Shown: positions 24,156 through 33,491 of the stretch, in pieces
How positions within the stretch are numbered: the first letter of the stretch is position 1
Layout of the letters: each line of letters opens with the position of its first letter
Origin: Paenibacillus sp. BIC5C1
Lineage (GTDB): Bacteria > Bacillota > Bacilli > Paenibacillales > Paenibacillaceae
Assembly (NCBI RefSeq): GCF_032399705.1
Contig: NZ_CP135922.1
Span: 3,410,001 to 3,474,000, forward strand
Length of the DNA stretch: 64,000 nucleotides
Reading direction: 5' to 3'
Notes under the pieces: model-generated
Databases searched by the model: none
Told to the model about the DNA's origin: nothing
What the model saw: the letters and a program-made list of their open reading frames with translations, nothing else
Position numbers and translations under genes: made by a program

Positions 24156-26360
24156 ATCAATCATTCACGTTCATTCACATCAAATCGAATCAGAATAACA
24201 GCCATAAGCGCACTCGCTATGATTCTGACCGCATGCCCGATCATAAGTACGGGTAGTGCTGCCGCTAATGCAGCTCCTGTATCTGCTATTTCACAAGCCA
24301 CCAAAGATATTCAGGCTCAAGCGCCTATCCAATATCGAATTCAAGCCCGGCTGGATGAGAAGAAGATGACGATAGAGGGGAGTGAATCCATTACTTACCG
24401 CAATACAAGTAAAGATACATTGAAGCAACTGGTTTTTCATACTTATGCTGATGCCAACCTTTCGGAATCGACACAGACGACCATGTTTAAACGTTCCAAT
24501 GAAGAGATTAGCAAAAATAACCCTGATAAGAAACCGGAAGACTTTCTTGGAGGAATTAATATTGAGAAGGTGACGTCCGGCGGACAAGCCCTTGATTTCA
24601 GTAATAAAAACCAAGCTATGTCGGTGAAATTGGAGCAACCCCTTCAGCCGGGTGAATCCGTGTCGGTTCAAGTCCATTTTAATCTAAAGATTCCCTATGG
24701 CTCACAGCGCTTATCGTATTACAAAGATATTATCAATGGCGCTCATTGGTTCCCTGTAATGTCGGTCTATGACGAGGCCAAGCATGAATGGGATAGCAAA
24801 CCTTATAGTAAGACATTTGAAACGGATTATTATACTTCCGCGGATTATGAAGTTCAGTTCAATGTTCCCGATCAATATCAGGTAGTGATGCCTGGTACGA
24901 TAACCACACAGGATGATGCAGAGACTGGACGCAAAGTGGTATCCACTGTAGCCGATAATACGAGGGAGTTTGCTTTCTTTGCCAGCCCGAACTTCAAAGT
25001 GGACAGCGTAACCCGGAATGGCCTCACCGTAGAGTATTATTATTTCGACAACCAGCCAGGTAAGAAAAAAATCGTTGATGGATATATTGACCAAGCATTC
25101 AAAGCCATTGATTTTTTCAGTGATAAATACGGTAAATACCCTTATCCGGAATTCCGGGTTGTTGAATCATATGTAGAAGGTGTAGCTATCGAGTATTCAA
25201 GAATTATCCAAATGGGGCAAATCGGAATAAATTCCGACCCAGAACAAGACACGGTATTTGTCCATGAAATCGCGCACCAGTGGTTTCATTCGTTAATTGG
25301 GAATAATTCGGAGACAGAGTCTTTCCTGGACGAAGGCTTTGCAGATTTCTCCAAAGTGTATTTCTCTGAGAAGCAGGGGGATACGATGAATGGTTTTAAG
25401 TCCATCCAATTTGGCGATTCCACTGTGGATAAGGCCATTGCTTCAACCAATGATGAGGTGGGAGATTGGGCAAGTCCGGTTTATTACGATAAAGGCCGCC
25501 AAGCGATATACCAGTTGTACCGTTCCGTCGGGGAAGAGAAATTCGATGCCTTTATGAAAGAGTACTTTAAACGCTATGTGTACCAAAACGCTACGATTGA
25601 CGGACTTCTGCAAACGATAGAAGATGTACTGGGAAAAGAGGTACGTAATGATATGAAGACGGCTTTATATGAGCCTAATTTTGCTCTAAAGTCTGAGTAT
25701 CAACTGTCGAATGAGGAGAAAACGGCATATCTGCATTATCAGTTTCAATCGCTGTATGAATCAGCATTAACTCAGGTTCCGAATTTACCTTTTGAAACGA
25801 TGAGCCGTGTGATGGAAAAAGCCCTTCAAGGTGAGCCATTAGCCATTGTGCTTAGTGATCAGGTGAGCAAGGCAGCGAACAACCAACAGGAAGCCATGGT
25901 AAACCAACTGACAACTCTACTGGATTTGAGCGGAGTGAAGTATGATGTGATCCGGGACCGCAAGGAGTTGAAGCAAAAAATGAAAAAAGAACTGGCTACC
26001 AGCAATCTGATTGTACTTGGTACTTCCAAATCAAATGGTTTTGTAAAAGCATTGAAATCCAGCATTATGGACCGTGCTAGCCATATCGGGTTTCACTGGA
26101 AAACGACTATGAACCAACCTTCTGCTGCTGGAGCATATGTGATCAAGCATCCTTATAATCAAAATCGTTTGATGCTGCATTATTTCTGGAATGAAGATCA
26201 TCTAAGCGGTGGGAGTCTTGAATCATTCGTGATGAAAATGCAGGAATCCATTGGATTCAGCAGCGCTTATTATCAGTATTATGTGTTGGACAAGACGGGC
26301 AAGGTGACACTGGATAAAAAAGTTGAAAATCCACTTTCAAAATTTTTCGCTGAAGAATAA
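24156..26360 (+). CDS. M1-family metallopeptidase lipoprotein (probable non-canonical ATC start)
   Basis: The gluzincin motif VHEIAHQWFHSLIG with a downstream Glu in SFLDEGFADF (HEXXH-18-E) and the substrate-site variant EGVAIEYSRI mark an M1 aminopeptidase; the C-terminal 200 residues are a separate alpha/beta region. The first standard start codon is ATG 24219, but that cuts the signal peptide in its hydrophobic core and has no ribosome binding site. Read upstream in frame, the protein begins INHSRSFTSNRIRITAISA..., giving a basic n-region, hydrophobic core and lipobox LTAC. GGGAGAG at 24143 lies eight bases before ATC 24156; ATT 24150 is the alternative. No ATG, GTG or TTG exists between there and the in-frame stop at 24102. 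It is probably surface-anchored. Confidence 0.85.
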   Translation: MNHSRSFTSNRIRITAISALAMILTACPIISTGSAAANAAPVSAISQATKDIQAQAPIQYRIQARLDEKKMTIEGSESITYRNTSKDTLKQLVFHTYADANLSESTQTTMFKRSNEEISKNNPDKKPEDFLGGINIEKVTSGGQALDFSNKNQAMSVKLEQPLQPGESVSVQVHFNLKIPYGSQRLSYYKDIINGAHWFPVMSVYDEAKHEWDSKPYSKTFETDYYTSADYEVQFNVPDQYQVVMPGTITTQDDAETGRKVVSTVADNTREFAFFASPNFKVDSVTRNGLTVEYYYFDNQPGKKKIVDGYIDQAFKAIDFFSDKYGKYPYPEFRVVESYVEGVAIEYSRIIQMGQIGINSDPEQDTVFVHEIAHQWFHSLIGNNSETESFLDEGFADFSKVYFSEKQGDTMNGFKSIQFGDSTVDKAIASTNDEVGDWASPVYYDKGRQAIYQLYRSVGEEKFDAFMKEYFKRYVYQNATIDGLLQTIEDVLGKEVRNDMKTALYEPNFALKSEYQLSNEEKTAYLHYQFQSLYESALTQVPNLPFETMSRVMEKALQGEPLAIVLSDQVSKAANNQQEAMVNQLTTLLDLSGVKYDVIRDRKELKQKMKKELATSNLIVLGTSKSNGFVKALKSSIMDRASHIGFHWKTTMNQPSAAGAYVIKHPYNQNRLMLHYFWNEDHLSGGSLESFVMKMQESIGFSSAYYQYYVLDKTGKVTLDKKVENPLSKFFAEE

Positions 26361-26440
26361 CCGGAAATGTTCATTATATAAAGAAAGATTAAATTCCCTT
26401 TGGGAATTATCATTTAAAAATATAATATTACCTGTTATGG

Positions 26441-26465
26441 AGTCGCCTATATGGCGACTTTTTTT
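26441..26465 (+). terminator. Rho-independent terminator after the M1 peptidase gene
   Basis: AGTCGCC pairs with GGCGACT around a TATAT loop, followed by seven T residues. Confidence 0.88.
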
Positions 26466-26559
26466 ATTTAAGTTCAATTTAGGTTTTTAAAAGCTGTTCT
26501 GAAGGGTAAATATAACGTGGATCTTTAAATGGATGTCAAATAAAACGTTACGGAGGAAC

Positions 26560-26592
26560 ATGAAGAATGTTAGGGAAAGCATTGATTGTTAA
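26560..26592 (+). CDS. Possible 10-residue leader peptide
   Basis: CGGAGGAAC directly precedes ATG at 26560, which opens the 10-codon frame MKNVRESIDC and stops at 26590-26592. The gap to the amino-acid ABC operon is 112 bases. The ribosome binding site is as good as that of most genes in the window. It may be a leader peptide or the remnant of a lost gene; nothing else supports translation. Confidence 0.3.
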   Translation: MKNVRESIDC

Positions 26593-26704
26593 TATACTGC
26601 AAATAATAACAATATAATGTGCAAGACACCTAAAAATGTACGACAGTAACATCAATGACAAGTAAATGATCAGAATTCGGAGAACACCGAGATGAGGAGG
26701 ACAT

Positions 26705-28150
26705 ATGAAAACAACCAAGGTCTCATTTTATGTACTATCACTAATTCTGCTCCTAGTGGCGGGGTTATCCGGATGGTCGGGGGATGCCAATGCAAACTCC
26801 AATTCAGGTAAAACCTATGTGATCGGCACGGACATCACATTTGCACCGTTTGAGTATCAAGATGAAAATGGGGATTATGTAGGCATCGATATGGATTTGC
26901 TGGATGCGATCGCCAAAGATCAGAACTTTAATTATCAAATCAAAGCGCTGGGATTTAATGCTGCTGTGCAAGCTCTTGAGTCCAATCAGGTGGATGGCGT
27001 CATCGCCGGGATGAGTATCACGGATGAACGAAAACAAAAGTTTGATTTCTCAGATCCTTACTATGAATCAGGTGTTGTTATGGGGATTAGTGCCAATAAT
27101 GATACTGTAAAAAGCTACGAAGATCTTCGCGGTAAAAAGGTCGCCGTGAAAACGGGAACAGAAGGATACAGCTTTGCTGAATCCATCGCTTCAAAATATG
27201 GTTTTACCATTGTACCATTCGACGATTCTTCGCAAATGTATGATGATGTGAAAACTGGAAACTCGGTTGCATGTTTTGAAGATGAGCCTGTTCTAAGATT
27301 TGGAGTAAAACAAAATAACGGCTTGAAAATCGTGACCAAGAAAGAGGACGGAGCTTCTTACGGATTTGCGGTAAGCAAGGGGCAGAATCAAGAACTCCTA
27401 AAGATGTTTAATGAAGGATTAGTGAATATCAAGGCTAACGGTGAATTTAAGCGCATTACCGAGGAATATGTCGGTGAAAATGCCGTTGTCGCAAACCAAG
27501 GTCGTTGGGAATTAGTTCAAAAATCTCTGCCCGCACTATTCAAAGGTCTGGGAAATACTCTCTTGTATACGATTATTTCGCTGTTTTTCGCCTTTATCAT
27601 CGGCTTGATTTTTGGCTTTATGAAAGTGGGACAGAATAAGGTCCTTCGCGGGATTGCTACTGTATTCGTGGATATTTTCCGCGGAATACCGTTGATCGTC
27701 CTGGCATTCTTTATATATTTCGGGATTCCTCAGGCGATGGGCTTCACCATGCCACTGTTCCTGGCAGCCATTCTAACGCTTAGTTTGAATGCAGGAGCGT
27801 ACGTAACGGAAATTATTCGCGGTGGAATTCAATCGATTGATCGTGGACAGATGGAGGCTGCCCGTTCATTGGGACTTCCTTATCGCAAAGCGATGATAAA
27901 AATTGTAATCCCTCAGGCCATACGGGTTATGATTCCTTCATTTATTAATCAGATGGTTATTACATTGAAAGATACTTCGATTTTGTCTGTCATTGGCCTG
28001 GTGGAGTTGACGCAATCCGGTAAGATTGTTATCGCAAGGACTTTCGCCTCTTTCGACATTTGGTTGACCGTTGCGATTATGTACCTGATTGTAATCATCA
28101 CATTGACTAAAATTGCTGACTATCTGGAGGTGAGGGTTCGTCGTGGGTAA
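26705..28150 (+). CDS. Amino-acid ABC transporter, fused substrate-binding protein and permease
   Basis: A 481-residue fusion. A signal peptide (residues 1-30) is followed by a type 3 amino-acid-binding domain ([33 protein letters not shown] ... GVIAGMSIT; residues 33-255) and then by a HisM/GlnP-type permease (about residues 275-480) with the ATPase-contact EAA-like loop [22 protein letters not shown]. Such fused GlnP-like proteins are known in Gram-positive bacteria and import polar amino acids such as glutamine. Its 3' end overlaps the ATPase gene by eight bases. Ligand specificity cannot be fixed by eye. Confidence 0.93.
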   Translation: MKTTKVSFYVLSLILLLVAGLSGWSGDANANSNSGKTYVIGTDITFAPFEYQDENGDYVGIDMDLLDAIAKDQNFNYQIKALGFNAAVQALESNQVDGVIAGMSITDERKQKFDFSDPYYESGVVMGISANNDTVKSYEDLRGKKVAVKTGTEGYSFAESIASKYGFTIVPFDDSSQMYDDVKTGNSVACFEDEPVLRFGVKQNNGLKIVTKKEDGASYGFAVSKGQNQELLKMFNEGLVNIKANGEFKRITEEYVGENAVVANQGRWELVQKSLPALFKGLGNTLLYTIISLFFAFIIGLIFGFMKVGQNKVLRGIATVFVDIFRGIPLIVLAFFIYFGIPQAMGFTMPLFLAAILTLSLNAGAYVTEIIRGGIQSIDRGQMEAARSLGLPYRKAMIKIVIPQAIRVMIPSFINQMVITLKDTSILSVIGLVELTQSGKIVIARTFASFDIWLTVAIMYLIVIITLTKIADYLEVRVRRG

Positions 28151-28871
28151 AATTAAAGTTGAAGGATTAAAGAAAAGTTTTGGTACGAATCATGTGCTGA
28201 AGGGCATCGATATATCGGTCAACGAAGGTGAAGTTGTCTGTGTTATTGGACCTTCAGGTTCAGGTAAAAGTACGTTTTTGCGTTGTATTAACCAGTTAGA
28301 TGAGATCACAGCTGGACGGGTTATCGTAGATGATCGGGATCTAAATGATTCCAAAACGAACATTAACAAGGCTCGCGAGAACATAGGTATGGTATTTCAG
28401 CACTTTAACCTGTTTCCTCATTTCAGCGTGCTCAAAAATATCATGTTTGCACCCAGAGAACTTGGCATATTAAAAGAACAGGAAGCCCGCGATACGGCAC
28501 TTCGTTTACTGGATCGGGTTGGCTTGTCGGATAAAGCTGACAGCTATCCCAACCAACTTTCGGGCGGACAAAAACAACGCGTAGCGATCGCACGTGCGCT
28601 TGCCATGAATCCGGACGTGATGTTATTTGATGAACCAACTTCAGCGCTCGACCCCGAGATGGTAGGAGAAGTCCTTGGTGTAATGAAGGATCTTGCGAGC
28701 GAAGGTATGACGATGATTATCGTGACCCATGAAATGGGGTTTGCCCGTGAAGTTGCGGATCGGGTTATCTTCATGGATGGTGGATATGTTGTAGAGCAGG
28801 GCACCCCTGTTGAAATATTCGGGAATCCAAAAAATGAACGGACGATCAGCTTTCTGGAGAAAGTACTTTAA
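28143..28871 (+). CDS. Amino-acid ABC transporter ATP-binding protein (GlnQ/HisP type)
   Basis: A 242-residue ATPase starting at GTG, overlapping the permease gene. Walker A is GPSGSGKST, the Q-loop is in [12 protein letters not shown], the signature motif is [15 protein letters not shown], Walker B is [14 protein letters not shown] and the switch His is in VTHEMGFA. This is the complete polar-amino-acid ATPase set. Together with the fused binding protein/permease it makes a two-gene importer, closed by a long hairpin terminator. Confidence 0.95.
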   Translation: MGKIKVEGLKKSFGTNHVLKGIDISVNEGEVVCVIGPSGSGKSTFLRCINQLDEITAGRVIVDDRDLNDSKTNINKARENIGMVFQHFNLFPHFSVLKNIMFAPRELGILKEQEARDTALRLLDRVGLSDKADSYPNQLSGGQKQRVAIARALAMNPDVMLFDEPTSALDPEMVGEVLGVMKDLASEGMTMIIVTHEMGFAREVADRVIFMDGGYVVEQGTPVEIFGNPKNERTISFLEKVL

Positions 28872-28878
28872 AAAGCCA

Positions 28879-28924
28879 AACCAACCCCCCCTTCAAGATC
28901 CGTTCTTGAGGGGGGGTTGGTTTG
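28879..28924. terminator. Long GC-rich hairpin between convergent genes
   Basis: AAACCAACCCCCCC and GGGGGGGTTGGTTT, extended inward by TCAAGA/TCTTGA with one bulged base, form a stem of about 20 bp. It lies between the ABC ATPase gene and the convergent AraC gene and probably ends both transcripts. Confidence 0.85.
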
Positions 28925-28927
28925 TAT

Positions 28928-29836
28928 TTAATTTTGATGGGTCATTGCCCGTAGACGTTTGACATCTTCCCTTGGCGGAAAACCAAACATGCGAGAATAT
29001 TCACGACTGAATTGTGAAGGGCTCTCATAGCCGACCTGGAAAGCGACATCCGCAGCATCCGTTGATTCAGACAATAAGAGGCGCCTGGCTTCCTGCAGTC
29101 TTAATTGTTTTTGGAACTGAATTGGACTCATGGCGGTAACCTCTTTGAAGTGTCGATGAAGTGAAGCCACGCTCATTTTTCCAATCTCCGCAAGCTCCTC
29201 AATCCGAAATGTTTGATTATAACTACTCACAATCCGTTCAATCACATCTCTGATTCGATAAGTAGCACTTCCTTCAAGTGCGATCTGCTCCAACATGCCC
29301 CCATGCTCACCTTCAAGAACTCTGTAGAGAATTTCCTTGATATAAAGGGGGGCTAGTATCGAGATGTCCTTTGGTTTATCCAGTAATCGGACTAATCGAA
29401 TTACGGCATCCAGCATCGTTAACTCCGTCGGGCTGACATATATGCCTCGCTTGGCATTTTTCTTCTGCCTGCCTTGAATTTCGGAATCGCGTAACACGTC
29501 CAGCACTTGCTCCGGCGTAAATACAAGATTGAGAGCCAGATAGGGGGCATCCGAGGAAGCCTCAACCACTTCCGAGGTAACCGGAAGATCCAAGGAGGCT
29601 ACAAGATAATCGGCTGGACTGTATCTGAATCGCTCCTGTGCCAGCCATACATCTTTGGCACCTTGAACAATAATGCACAAGGAAGGTTTGTAAACACCAT
29701 GCTTTGGACCGGTAACTGTTGAGCGACGAATAAAAAATAATGAAGGAATTGCAGTCTCATTTAAACCTTCATATTGTGAATAATGCTTAATAACATGGGC
29801 AAGCTCTTCCTGTTGCTTATAAATGGGCTTAGACAT
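28928..29836 (-). CDS. AraC-family regulator of the AraC_N type
   Basis: A 302-residue regulator with the N-terminal sensor typical of the AraC_N group (TGPKHGVYKPSLCIIVQGAKDVWLAQERFRYSPADYLVASLDLPV; residues 25-90) and a C-terminal AraC domain (IEELAEIGKMSVASLHRHFKEVT and AADVAFQVGYESPSQFSREYSRMFG). Start is well supported by AAGGAGGATCTT. It is divergent from the aldo/keto reductase cluster and is its likely regulator; this group often controls redox or detoxification genes. Confidence 0.92.
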   Translation of the reverse strand: MSKPIYKQQEELAHVIKHYSQYEGLNETAIPSLFFIRRSTVTGPKHGVYKPSLCIIVQGAKDVWLAQERFRYSPADYLVASLDLPVTSEVVEASSDAPYLALNLVFTPEQVLDVLRDSEIQGRQKKNAKRGIYVSPTELTMLDAVIRLVRLLDKPKDISILAPLYIKEILYRVLEGEHGGMLEQIALEGSATYRIRDVIERIVSSYNQTFRIEELAEIGKMSVASLHRHFKEVTAMSPIQFQKQLRLQEARRLLLSESTDAADVAFQVGYESPSQFSREYSRMFGFPPREDVKRLRAMTHQN

Positions 29837-30024
29837 AAGATCCTCCTTACTCCTTCAACGGAATAGCCCAATTATAAACCATGAAGATCTCATATAAAAA
29901 TAGTCTTGAGAAGATTAGGCAAGCTTTTGCGATGATTTGGTTATCGGTCATTCATTCATCTGGTGCATAATTGGATGACAGAGACACCACAACAGTCTTA
30001 CTTTCTTTAGAGAGGAGAATCAGA

Positions 30025-31026
30025 ATGGAAAATCGTTCACTTGGAACTACGGGATTAAAGGTAACGAATCTATGCCTGGGTACAATGACTTTTGGTAATC
30101 AGGCAGATCAAAATACTTCATTCCATATTCTTGACCAGGCTTTTGATGCAGGTGTGAACTTCATCGACACAGCCGATGTATATCCCATTGGCAGGGCATC
30201 GTATGCAATCGCAGGAGCTACCGAATCGATCATTGGGGAATGGATGAAGGGTAAACGGGACAAGGTTATTCTGGCTACAAAGTGTTTTGGAGCAATGGGA
30301 CCTGGTCCTAATGACAAGGGTTTAAGCAGAAAGCACATCATTACAGCCTTTGACGAAAGTCTTCGCCGCCTAAAAACGGATTATATTGATCTTTATCAAG
30401 CTCATCAATTCGACCCAAGTACACCCTTGGATGAAACGCTGCGTGCATTTGATCAGCTTGTGGAACAAGGTAAAGTTCGTTACGTGGGGGTATCCAATTG
30501 GCGTTCCTGGCAAGTGGCGAAAGCAAATGGAATTGCAGAGAGAAAAAATTACACACGAATTGCAAGCGTCCAGCCACGCTACAACTTGTTGTTTCGGATG
30601 ATAGAGGAAGATTTGATTCCAATGGCTCTCGATGAAGGTGTTGGAGTGATCAGCTATAACCCACTGGCGGCTGGTTTGTTAACGGGACGATACAGTAATT
30701 CTGCAAACATTGAAGAAGGCACCCGCTTTGGTCTCGGAAACAATGCAGGAAACTTGTATCAAGAGCGATACTGGCAAAAGGCTAATTTTGATGCAGTTCA
30801 AAGATATGTTTCCTGGTGCCATGAGCATAATTTGAACCCTACCACAACAGCTGTACGTTGGGTTATCCAACAACCTGGCATTACTTCAGCTATCATCGGA
30901 GCGAGTCGTCCAGAGCAGTTGGAGGCAAGTCTGAGTGCAGCGGATGTAAGTGAATTGACTCAACAAGAGCTGGAATGGCTCGATGAGTTATGGTTTTCAT
31001 TGCCTCGTCGAAAAGAGCTCAGTTAA
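30025..31026 (+). CDS. Aldo/keto reductase
   Basis: A 333-residue NADPH-dependent reductase of the (beta/alpha)8 family. Catalytic tetrad positions are visible as Asp in DTADVYPIG with its Tyr, Lys in VILATKCFG and His in LYQAHQFD. Cofactor-site segments are SYNPLAAGLLTGRY and AIIGASRPEQLEASL. ATG 30025 is chosen because GAGAGGAGAATCAG precedes it; a TTG 54 bases earlier would add an uncharacteristic leader. First gene of a likely operon with a CMD protein, an SDR and an exporter. Confidence 0.92.
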   Translation: MENRSLGTTGLKVTNLCLGTMTFGNQADQNTSFHILDQAFDAGVNFIDTADVYPIGRASYAIAGATESIIGEWMKGKRDKVILATKCFGAMGPGPNDKGLSRKHIITAFDESLRRLKTDYIDLYQAHQFDPSTPLDETLRAFDQLVEQGKVRYVGVSNWRSWQVAKANGIAERKNYTRIASVQPRYNLLFRMIEEDLIPMALDEGVGVISYNPLAAGLLTGRYSNSANIEEGTRFGLGNNAGNLYQERYWQKANFDAVQRYVSWCHEHNLNPTTTAVRWVIQQPGITSAIIGASRPEQLEASLSAADVSELTQQELEWLDELWFSLPRRKELS

Positions 31027-31076
31027 TATGCAACCAACCAAATAAATAAATTTCAAGCGAAGGAAGGGATTGTACA

Positions 31077-31406
31077 ATGTCGGATGCTAAAGAACAAACT
31101 GTCGCTCAGAAGAAAATTGGGGATTTTGCACCAAAGCTTGTGTCATTAACCGATGATGTGCTGTTTGGAGATGTATGGAATCGGAAGGAACTTTCCCGCC
31201 GTGAACGCAGTTTGATTACTGTATCCAGCCTGATTACTGGAGGAAATACACAACAATTGAGATCCCATCTGGATCTGGCGAAACAGAATGGTTTGACTGA
31301 AGAGGAATTAATCGAAGTCATGACACATCTTGCTTTTTATGCTGGTTGGCCTAAGGCCATGTCCGCTATTACGGTTGCAAAAGAAGTATTTTCAAAAGAA
31401 AAATAG
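31077..31406 (+). CDS. Carboxymuconolactone decarboxylase family protein
   Basis: A 109-residue all-helical protein with the CMD pattern FGDVWNRKELSRRERSLITVSSLITGG, NTQQLRSHLDLAKQNGLTEEELIEVMTHLAFYAGWPKAMSA. It lacks the CxxC pair of AhpD-type members, so a peroxidase role is unlikely. Family members act as decarboxylases or as oxidoreductase accessories. It sits between an aldo/keto reductase and an SDR, so a shared small-molecule conversion is plausible. Ribosome binding site GAAGGAAGGG precedes the ATG. Confidence 0.9.
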   Translation: MSDAKEQTVAQKKIGDFAPKLVSLTDDVLFGDVWNRKELSRRERSLITVSSLITGGNTQQLRSHLDLAKQNGLTEEELIEVMTHLAFYAGWPKAMSAITVAKEVFSKEK

Positions 31407-31430
31407 AAAAGGAAAAGGGGTTAATTCCAA

Positions 31431-32171
31431 ATGTCCAATATTCAAGGGAAAGTTGTCATTATTACCGGTGCTTCCAGTGGGATTGGAGAAGCTACAGCCA
31501 AGGAACTCGCGTCCAGGGGAACAAAATTAGTACTGGCAGCTCGCCGTGAAGAACGATTAAAGACATTACAACTTGAGATTCAAAACAACGGTGGGGAAGC
31601 GATTTATAAAGTTACGGATGTAACTTCGCATGAACAAATGGAGGAACTTGCCGAGCTCGCCCTGGGTACGTTCGGAAAAGTGGACGTATTGGTCAATAAC
31701 GCGGGACTTATGCCAAACTCATTCCTCCATACGAAGAAAATTGGAGACTGGAATAACATAATCGATGTCAACATAAAAGGTGTGCTTTATGGGATAGGTG
31801 CTGTTCTTCCTTCAATGAGAGCAAGAAAAGAAGGTCATATTATTAACATTTCCTCTGTAGCCGGGCATTCAGTTGGTGCCGGAAGCGCTGTATATGCAGC
31901 TACCAAGTTTGCCGTGCGAGCAATTTCTGAGGGTTTGCGTAAAGAGGAGTATGCCAACAATATCCGAACAACCATTATATCCCCAGGAATGGTTACAACC
32001 GAATTAACCGAATCCATTACTGATGGGAATTTCAAACCGGTCGTTGAAAAGATGTATGAAGGGGCCATCGATGCAGACAGCATTGCTCGTTCCATTGCAT
32101 TTGCCATTGAACAACCCTCTGACGTGGCAATTAACGAAATGATCATTCGCCCTACAAGTCAGGAGCGGTAA
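31431..32171 (+). CDS. Short-chain dehydrogenase/reductase (SDR)
   Basis: A 246-residue classical SDR: cofactor motif [16 protein letters not shown] at about residue 88, catalytic Ser in NISSVAGHS, and the YAATK Tyr-Lys pair. The GARREER-like segment after strand 2 (AARREERL) favours NADP(H). It resembles YdfG-type serine or 3-hydroxy acid dehydrogenases. It follows the CMD gene by 24 bases and belongs to the same unit. Confidence 0.92.
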   Translation: MSNIQGKVVIITGASSGIGEATAKELASRGTKLVLAARREERLKTLQLEIQNNGGEAIYKVTDVTSHEQMEELAELALGTFGKVDVLVNNAGLMPNSFLHTKKIGDWNNIIDVNIKGVLYGIGAVLPSMRARKEGHIINISSVAGHSVGAGSAVYAATKFAVRAISEGLRKEEYANNIRTTIISPGMVTTELTESITDGNFKPVVEKMYEGAIDADSIARSIAFAIEQPSDVAINEMIIRPTSQER

Positions 32172-32209
32172 TCTAGGGGATATGCGTTCTGCTGCTTGGA
32201 GGTGAGCAT

Positions 32210-33424
32210 TTGAATACACGGATTAAAAATCTGTTTGAGATAAAAGGATATCGTTTATTCATCATTTGCATACTATTGGTCGGAATAGGTATTTCAATTA
32301 CGCAGCCATACTTATCCTTATATGCCACCGAAGTTTTGGGAATGAGTATGGGGAAATTTGGCGTTTTCATGGCGATAAGTTCATTAGGTGGAGTATTGGT
32401 CAACTCGCTTATTGCCAAACGGTCTGATAGCGGTTTGGATCGAAAATGGTTAATTATTTTGGCTATGTTATCATCTGCGTTGGGATACGCTTCCTATTTG
32501 GTGTTTGATCATTTCATTATTTTATTGATTGTCATTACTTTTTTTAGTGGATTAGGCGCACCGGCGATGCCGCAAATCTACGCCTATGCACAGGAATCAG
32601 CAGTAGCAAGTCAAAACAATGATAAAACATTTGCGATGTCTATTTTACGTTCACTTGTGTCTTTAGGCTTCCTGATAGGACCTCTTGTCGGTACAGTCAT
32701 TTTGGGTGTACTTGGATATAAAGCTCTCTTTCTAGGCACATCTTTTATCTATATTACCATTGCGTTTCTTGTGTTCTTTTTCTTACAAAGACGAAAATTG
32801 GTCCAGCAGAATAAGAATAAGGTAAAAAGTGCACATACTTCATCGTTGAAAAACAAAAAAATCATGCTGCCGTTTATCGCTTTTATCTTCCTGTTTGCTG
32901 TAAATGCGATGAATACCATCAACACACCGTTGTTTATTGTTCATGAGCTTCAGGGTACACCGATGGAAGTTGGATTGGTCGTTAGTATCTCTGCTTGTTT
33001 GGAAATCCCTATTATGCTTGTATTAGGTTCCTTGGGCAAGAAGATATCAAACCACGCCTTGTTGATCATCGGTTGTTTTGTGGGGCTTTTTTATTACGCC
33101 ATCTTAAGTCTATCCACCCATTCTTGGCAGCTTATCGCGGCGCAGCTCCTGCAGGCAATATATGTAGCCATTGTGATGGGGAATGGGCTAAGCTATTTCA
33201 CGGATTTATTGCCTCATTCACCGGGACAGTCCACGACCCTTTATTACAATGGCTCCATTATTGGCAGACTTGTAGGAAACATGGGTGGGGGTATTCTTGC
33301 CCAGTTCATCGGATTTCGTCATGTGTACTGGATGTGTATCGCTATCATGATTTTGTCTCTGTTGATCCTATGGGCGACAAGGGCTCATTCAAAAATCAAA
33401 CCATCAGTAGGACATTCACTATAG
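32210..33424 (+). CDS. MFS exporter of the sugar-efflux (Set) type
   Basis: A 404-residue 12-helix transporter starting at TTG behind TTGGAGGTGAGC. The opening (LFIICILLVGIGISITQPYLSLYATEVLGMS) and the motif AKRSDSGLDRKWLIILA resemble the SetA-like sugar efflux group; this is by pattern only. It lies 38 bases after the SDR gene and may export the product or substrate of the preceding enzymes. Confidence 0.85.
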   Translation: MNTRIKNLFEIKGYRLFIICILLVGIGISITQPYLSLYATEVLGMSMGKFGVFMAISSLGGVLVNSLIAKRSDSGLDRKWLIILAMLSSALGYASYLVFDHFIILLIVITFFSGLGAPAMPQIYAYAQESAVASQNNDKTFAMSILRSLVSLGFLIGPLVGTVILGVLGYKALFLGTSFIYITIAFLVFFFLQRRKLVQQNKNKVKSAHTSSLKNKKIMLPFIAFIFLFAVNAMNTINTPLFIVHELQGTPMEVGLVVSISACLEIPIMLVLGSLGKKISNHALLIIGCFVGLFYYAILSLSTHSWQLIAAQLLQAIYVAIVMGNGLSYFTDLLPHSPGQSTTLYYNGSIIGRLVGNMGGGILAQFIGFRHVYWMCIAIMILSLLILWATRAHSKIKPSVGHSL

Positions 33425-33491
33425 TTCGTAATCCTCCATTTCCAGTTTAAAAAGAAAGAGGCTGGCAGGTATTCACCCAGGTGAATCTTGT

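Larger units (their letters stand above)
26361..26704. other. Intergenic region between the M1 peptidase and amino-acid ABC genes
   Basis: This 344-base AT-rich gap holds the terminator at 26441, a tiny ORF with an excellent ribosome binding site at 26560, and a TATAAT at 26613 without a good -35 partner. I see no riboswitch-like or tRNA-like structure. Confidence 0.6.
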
